From positions 8,866 to 72,865 of the forward strand of contig CAJNYU010001751.1 in assembly GCA_905331475.1 (NCBI GenBank): a stretch of 64,000 bases of DNA, in the 5' to 3' direction. The DNA comes from Rotaria socialis. Lineage: Eukaryota > Rotifera > Eurotatoria > Philodinida > Philodinidae. Numbering within the stretch: the stretch's first letter is position 1; the number at the start of each line of letters is the position of its first letter. Under the pieces are notes generated by a model. It saw only the letters and a list, made by a program, of their open reading frames with translations. It made no database searches and had not been told where the DNA came from. This document shows positions 58,999-64,000 of this stretch, piece by piece. The translations under genes were made by a program, and so were the position numbers.

Positions 58999-61393
58999 CA
59001 TGGGGGATGCATGACATGGTCATGTGAAATAGTCCACTCTGGAGATGGAGTCCGTGGAGGAAGCGAGCTGATCTCCCTACGGAACTTTGAGTTAATCATC
59101 ACGAAATTTCTGAAACATATATGTTTGTGGCTAGGTAAGACTCAAACTCTCCTCCGCCTTAAGGACCTTTGAGTCCCATTCTGTCCATCTTTCGTGTTCA
59201 CTTTTGGCGCTTTTACTTGAAACCTTTAATTTTCGTCTAATTCTTACATCAGTTTCACTTATTCCCACTCCCTTTATAGGTCTGTTTGAAAATATCATCG
59301 CCAGCTGCTGGCACAAACAACCGAGTTTCTGTCCTGTTCATGTACTTCTTCTCCTCAGCACTGTCAGTCTAGGGCCCAGTGAATCGATTTTCGATGAAGG
59401 TTACTTGTGGAAATTAGGTGATACAATACCTATTAATAATTATTCTTGTGGAATTCCTAGTGGAAAATTAACAAGAGTGGAAGTCTAGTTGAGGGTATGG
59501 AAACCCATAGCATTTTAAGTGATGGTTGTAGTAGTTTAGATCATGCTTATAGCATTCGAGGTGACGCGTTAATATCTCATGTGTTGCGGCAACAAGAGAA
59601 ATATCTCTGATACAAAATATGAGGCAAGAAGTATGGGAGTGATGCGAGGATTATAGAAACGCTACGCAGCATGTGCGGGTGTCGCATAATTATGAACAGA
59701 AATGCATAATGCAAGACCAAAGCACAGGATGATCGAGAAGCGCGAATACATGCTACAGTGGACAGCCAAGAGACTATTCATTTACTATAAATAATAAGAA
59801 GAAAAGTAGCTGACTAAACTTTAGTATGCTGATTGTTCATAGTGCAAGTTTCATTTATTCAATCAACCGCTGAGCAGGCATATAAAAATGAAATTAAATG
59901 TTCATATTCGGACAACGACTTGCATTGAATTAGGCATGCGTTGAGTTCAAACGTTTGGGTTTAGTCTTTGTTCAAATAATTTTTAGCTATTTATCAAAAG
60001 GTTCTAGAGGCAAGCCGACAAGAACATTTTAGACATGGTCATGGTGTATCTCTCATATTAAGAAAAATGATCCAAAATTCGAATATCTGGATGAATCTTA
60101 GAAGTGAAAGATGGTCTGAAATAGTATATTTTTTTAATATAATGCTTTATCATGGTGAGTACTGCAGGAATATTTTGTATCAGCTATGAGCGAACATCGG
60201 TCCTGTAGCATATATAAAAAACAAAGGTCGAGAACACTAAAACGAAAAAAAATACTACGAAAGTTTAGAAAAGAAAAATAGAAAGATACAACATATCTAT
60301 GGCACGGAGAATCTCGTGACTTGGAAGCATACATGGTCGAATAGAGATGGCATTCCTCCTTTCTGTAGATGTTATTTCGTGCTCTTTCTTTACCAAATCA
60401 TCAGCAGGAATGAGTAAGTTTCCTTTTGATGTGATACAAAAAATCAGCAGTTGTGTTCATTTAACGTTGTATTACTAGAATTATTTGATTGAGAAACAAT
60501 GATTATGGTTTTATTATGATATACCAGTTTTCCTTTGAAACTTGTGTGCATCGCACGTAATCGATCCTATTCTACTGTTTTACATATGATTAAAAATGAA
60601 TTATCAAGTTCACGTAGATATGGAGAGATTGTGTTGAAGACGAAATGTCGAATTTGCTTTGTCACTGATGTTATGTGACGAACGAAGAAAAAGTGAACTT
60701 CGTTTAGTGTTAGTAAGTTACATCATTATCGCTAACAATGATACAGTGTAATTTTCAAAAATTTTGTTTGTTTTCAATTGTTTGATCGATAAATCATCGA
60801 CTTTTGTCATCAGAACATCGAGCTTCTTTGAGATATCGGCTATTGTTATATCATGTTTGTGTTTTCGTTTTCGTTTATCATTGTTCTAAACTAGGGGAAT
60901 AGACGGATGCGTGTTGTTCATACGATTTTGCGATCCATACAGATGGTAATGAATTTTGTTGTTGTTGGTGTTACTTTGGCAATTATGGAATATTGTTTTT
61001 TAATGTCCTTTTCTATTGCTTTGATGTCCCATTGAACCGGAATGTTCAATATGATAACAGAATATAATGTAGCTATTTTGGATAGTAAATCAAGAACATA
61101 GCTCAGATCACATACCAACATAGTCCATATGCTTTGGTCATCAGACGATCATGTTGATCCGCTGAGTTAGCATAAATTAGGAAACTATTCTTCTTACCAA
61201 ACGATGAATAACGACCGTATGAAAGACTAATGCGGCATTGACAATTTATATGTTTGATGATCGACAACTCCGACGGCAGTTGATTGTCATTGAATGAAAG
61301 TCGAAACGATGGAAAAGCAGATCGTGGTAAGACTTCATTTGATATTTGTGGCGTATGTAGAATCGTATTTGCCCAGGTGAATGAATCCGATAG

Positions 61394-61533
61394 GATTCCT
61401 GGACACGGACCTATTGCCGGCTCCGACGGGGAAAATCATTTTCTTATTCACAGTCAAATAAGTATTTTGAGACATCGGATTCGATCGGATCCAATACCAA
61501 GGATCCGACTGTAGGTCCGTGTCCAGGAATCCC
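61394..61533. repeat. Inverted repeat around GATTCCTGGACACGGACCTA
   Basis: GATTCCTGGACACGGACCTA at 61394-61413 has its inverse at about 61512-61532. CCGATAGGATCC-like words recur inside and downstream to about 61615. ORFs on both strands share this symmetry and are not genes. Confidence 0.65.
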
Positions 61534-62157
61534 ATAAGATTTTGTCGGTTTTATTGAAACACATATGGTAATCGGTATATTCACGGACTGACCCTTGTCG
61601 GAATCCGATAGGATCCTATTGTCGGAATGATTCTCCTGGTGAGCTGCTGTTGAAGTACCGTGTAGTATTGTTCTTCGCTCACATTTGATAATCTGATGAA
61701 TTACGATGTTCACATTCGAATCACTCATTGCCTTCTTTGATTCTTTTATGTATATTTCGATTGTTTTGTTGGCTTTTCTCGGATGTGTTATCTTCCAACA
61801 TAGAGCTGTTGATTTGCTCGTTGTTTATTGTAAAATTTTGATAAGAATCCTTGTCCTTGGTACTCATCATTTCAAAAAAAGAAAAACGATGAGTCGCTAC
61901 CATTTTATGAACAAAGAGGAAAGATGAAGAACAGAGGAGTTATAGTATAGAATGCGCCTTATCATGAGAAAGACGACAGAAAGAAATAGAAATACTGTAT
62001 TCTGGCTACATGTTAAGGTGACTTTGAGCCTGCTTCGATGATTTCTCATGTATTTCAACAACTACTTAAAGCAATTGTCGAAACCATATATATGAAAAGA
62101 AGCTGAACTTTCGAAGACGGAGATTTAACACATGTCGGTATTCAAGTTTATTATAGT

Positions 62158-62803
62158 CAGTGGCGGCGCGAAGGGCTAAAAGCAGGAGAGGGTATTTGTT
62201 TTTAAATGGGAGAAAGTCTTAAAAATCGCTTAGAATTCAACCAGTTGAAATATTAATATATAAGTAATTAAAAAAATATTGTACTGCATGTTCGTTCATA
62301 TATTTAATAAAAAGTATTTTGAAAATCAAAAACAAAGTAAAACAAACTAATTTTGACGACTAGTTTTATATTTCTATCGCCTTTCAGCTACTTCTGCATT
62401 ATTTACTTGATCTAAAGTAGATGATTCTAATGTACACAATAATATTGGAGCAAATTTGAGACATCTTTGATAACGAATTGGGCATAAATTCGGATACATT
62501 TTCTCTTAGAATAGAGAAATCTTCAGACATATATTCTACCGAGTTAAAGAAAGTTGATACATATTTTCTTCAAAATGGGAGAATATTACCGATATATTAT
62601 GTTTGAAGCGAGAGAAAATTTCATATCATTTTTGTCAAAATCGGAGAAAATTGAGTTCATATTTTTCAACAGCAGCAGGGGGGGGGGGCGGGGGGGGGGG
62701 GGGGGGGGGGGGGGGNNNNNNNNNNTTTTAAAAATGGTCTAAATTTGTGGTAATTTTTTTCAACGGCCGCCGGCCCCCCCCCCCCCCGGTCGCGCCGCCA
62801 CTG
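62158..62803. mobile_element. hAT-like element with CAGTGGCGGCGCGA ends and an assembly gap
   Basis: CAGTGGCGGCGCGA opens the element and its exact inverse TCGCGCCGCCACTG closes it. Inside is AT-rich DNA with a loosely repeated TCAAAATGGGAGAA-like word. It then has a poly-G run, eleven N (62716-62726) and a poly-C run, which probably form a hairpin that defeated assembly. No clear target duplication is seen, and its real length is unknown. Confidence 0.65.
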
Positions 62804-64000
62804 TTTGCATGGCAGTTTCACAGAACTGTCGTAGGGTATGCCATGTTATTGCGATTATACCGCAGTCGTCTTATCCAATAAAAGTAAGCTGAAACAACGA
62901 AGTTTTTTTCTTCTGATTCTTTCGTAAATCAAAATGCTAGGAGATAGGTATAAGACATGAGCTAAAGACTTAGCCAATCATTCTAAATAGATCTTGTCGC
63001 TCCGAGCTGAGCATATAATCAGCTACTTTATAGGAGTTTCTATTATCTACAGTTCATCCGTGCTTTTCCTATTCAATAGGCGAAAGTATTTTCATCGAGA
63101 TGTGATTTAAAAAAACGTGTGGTCGTCACAAAAGTGTATTGAAATTGACTTTTTCGTTATCAAGTGGTAGACACTCGTTCTAGGATATGTGTTACAGTGT
63201 CGTTCAAAGATACAAATATAATGCTACTGAACATTGTAATAGATGTTTCCTAGATTTTGTGATGCATTGAATTTACAGTAAAAGCGCTTGATGTATTGAT
63301 CGCATGAGTATTTTATACAATTCTAACTAACTACTACATAAGACATTCATTCGTCTTGCGATAAAAAAAAAACAGGAATAGCATGAGACAACATTTGCAG
63401 TTAAAATCATGTAAACACGATGTTCAATCCTACGTTTCTTTTTACGTAATAGAAGTATTCATCTTTTTTCGGCATACATGGTTAAAACTTCTATTGACTG
63501 ATTCCCGTGTAAACATTGATATTATTTCAATAACTTGATAATACTTCTGACTGGAACAATCGAAATAGTTTCTTTTACTGCTATGATCTTATACAATTAT
63601 TCTATTGAAACGTTTTATTTTTAGAACGATAGTTGGATAGCGGCAAATATATTCGATGAATTAGACATTGAGATTCGAATAACATATTTTATTGCTTCAG
63701 TATATTTTTACATTTCATTGTGTCTGGTTCATGTAATTTCTCGATGAATTACAACCACGTTTAGTTCTTGATCTTTTGTTTTTATTTAAAAAGTCATTTG
63801 TGAGCACTACTGCTTGTAAAACAGTTTGATGTAACTGTCTTATCGGTAAAATAAATCAATGGTCTAAATTGTATGTATTATTTGAATAAAATAGCAAATG
63901 CTTGACGAATCACTGTACCATTCATATTTTTTCGCTTGATTAAATATTCAACAATGAATTCATGGAAGACTAGTTTACTAGAACAAATTTGACGTGGTTA
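62804..64000. other. AT-rich DNA at the window end
   Basis: No gene, RNA or element boundary that I can support. Confidence 0.45.

Larger units (their letters stand above)
58406..62157. other. Gene-poor region with scattered repeats
   Basis: ORFs at 58489-58752 and 59204-59488 lack recognisable motifs and overlap ORFs on the other strand. Outside the repeats listed separately I see nothing functional. Confidence 0.45.

Noticed and set aside
61284..61728. Overlapping ORFs on both strands near the GGATCC words
   Set aside because: They mirror the inverted repeat at 61394-61533 and have no independent coding evidence.
1..64000. CRISPR arrays, operons, bacterial promoters, rRNA and tRNA genes
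   Set aside because: The window is eukaryotic. I saw no spacer-repeat array, no rRNA-like sequence and no cloverleaf I could defend by eye; a tRNA scan would be decisive.

Overview
The window is animal nuclear DNA, AT-rich, with short spliceosomal introns (GT..AG, mostly about 45-80 nt), metazoan receptor genes and many non-autonomous DNA transposons. My best guess is a bdelloid rotifer (Adineta/Rotaria type). The reasons are an intron-poor NHL-propeller gene, a decayed ADP-ribosyltransferase/TPR gene, a DDE transposase of a type I associate with bdelloids, and degenerate TGTGGG-like tracts; no database search was possible. Runs of N (near 4467, 6719, 22207, 34311 and 62716-62726) show a draft assembly.

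Layout. 1-1312: a tandem duplication with a TA-flanked inverted-repeat element. 1526-3400: a multi-exon membrane protein with a C-terminal D8C (uromodulin-like) domain. 5446-5685: a TTAA-flanked foldback element. 7044-8093: a secreted NHL-repeat protein. 8240-10625: a large degenerate array built on GGATCCTGA-like words. 14050-14454: a small basic protein. 14455-23259: mostly empty. 23260-26849: an estrogen-receptor-like nuclear receptor in eight exons. 29950-30949: a broken ART/TPR gene. 31153-35685: a 4.5-kb DNA transposon with 468-bp terminal inverted repeats, holding a decayed zinc-finger/HTH/DDE transposase and a decayed SWIM-type protein, itself interrupted by a smaller element. 36476-36992: a fragment of an SLC46-like transporter. 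37831-40788: a P2X receptor. 41312-42322: a putatively myristoylated orphan protein. 43891-45012 (minus): a TRAF/MATH protein. 51346-56823: an NCAM/Fasciclin-II-like adhesion molecule in sixteen exons with a foldback element in one intron. 57792-64000: repeats and gene-poor DNA.

The genes do not form an operon or one pathway. Several are cell-surface or signalling proteins. The two most interesting are the nuclear receptor and the P2X receptor. Both keep their family architecture but have lost some, not all, of the residues that bind the classic ligand. I could assemble complete in-phase exon chains for six genes: D8C, small basic protein, nuclear receptor, P2X, orphan propeller-like protein and NCAM-like. 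These models are by eye and need transcript support.
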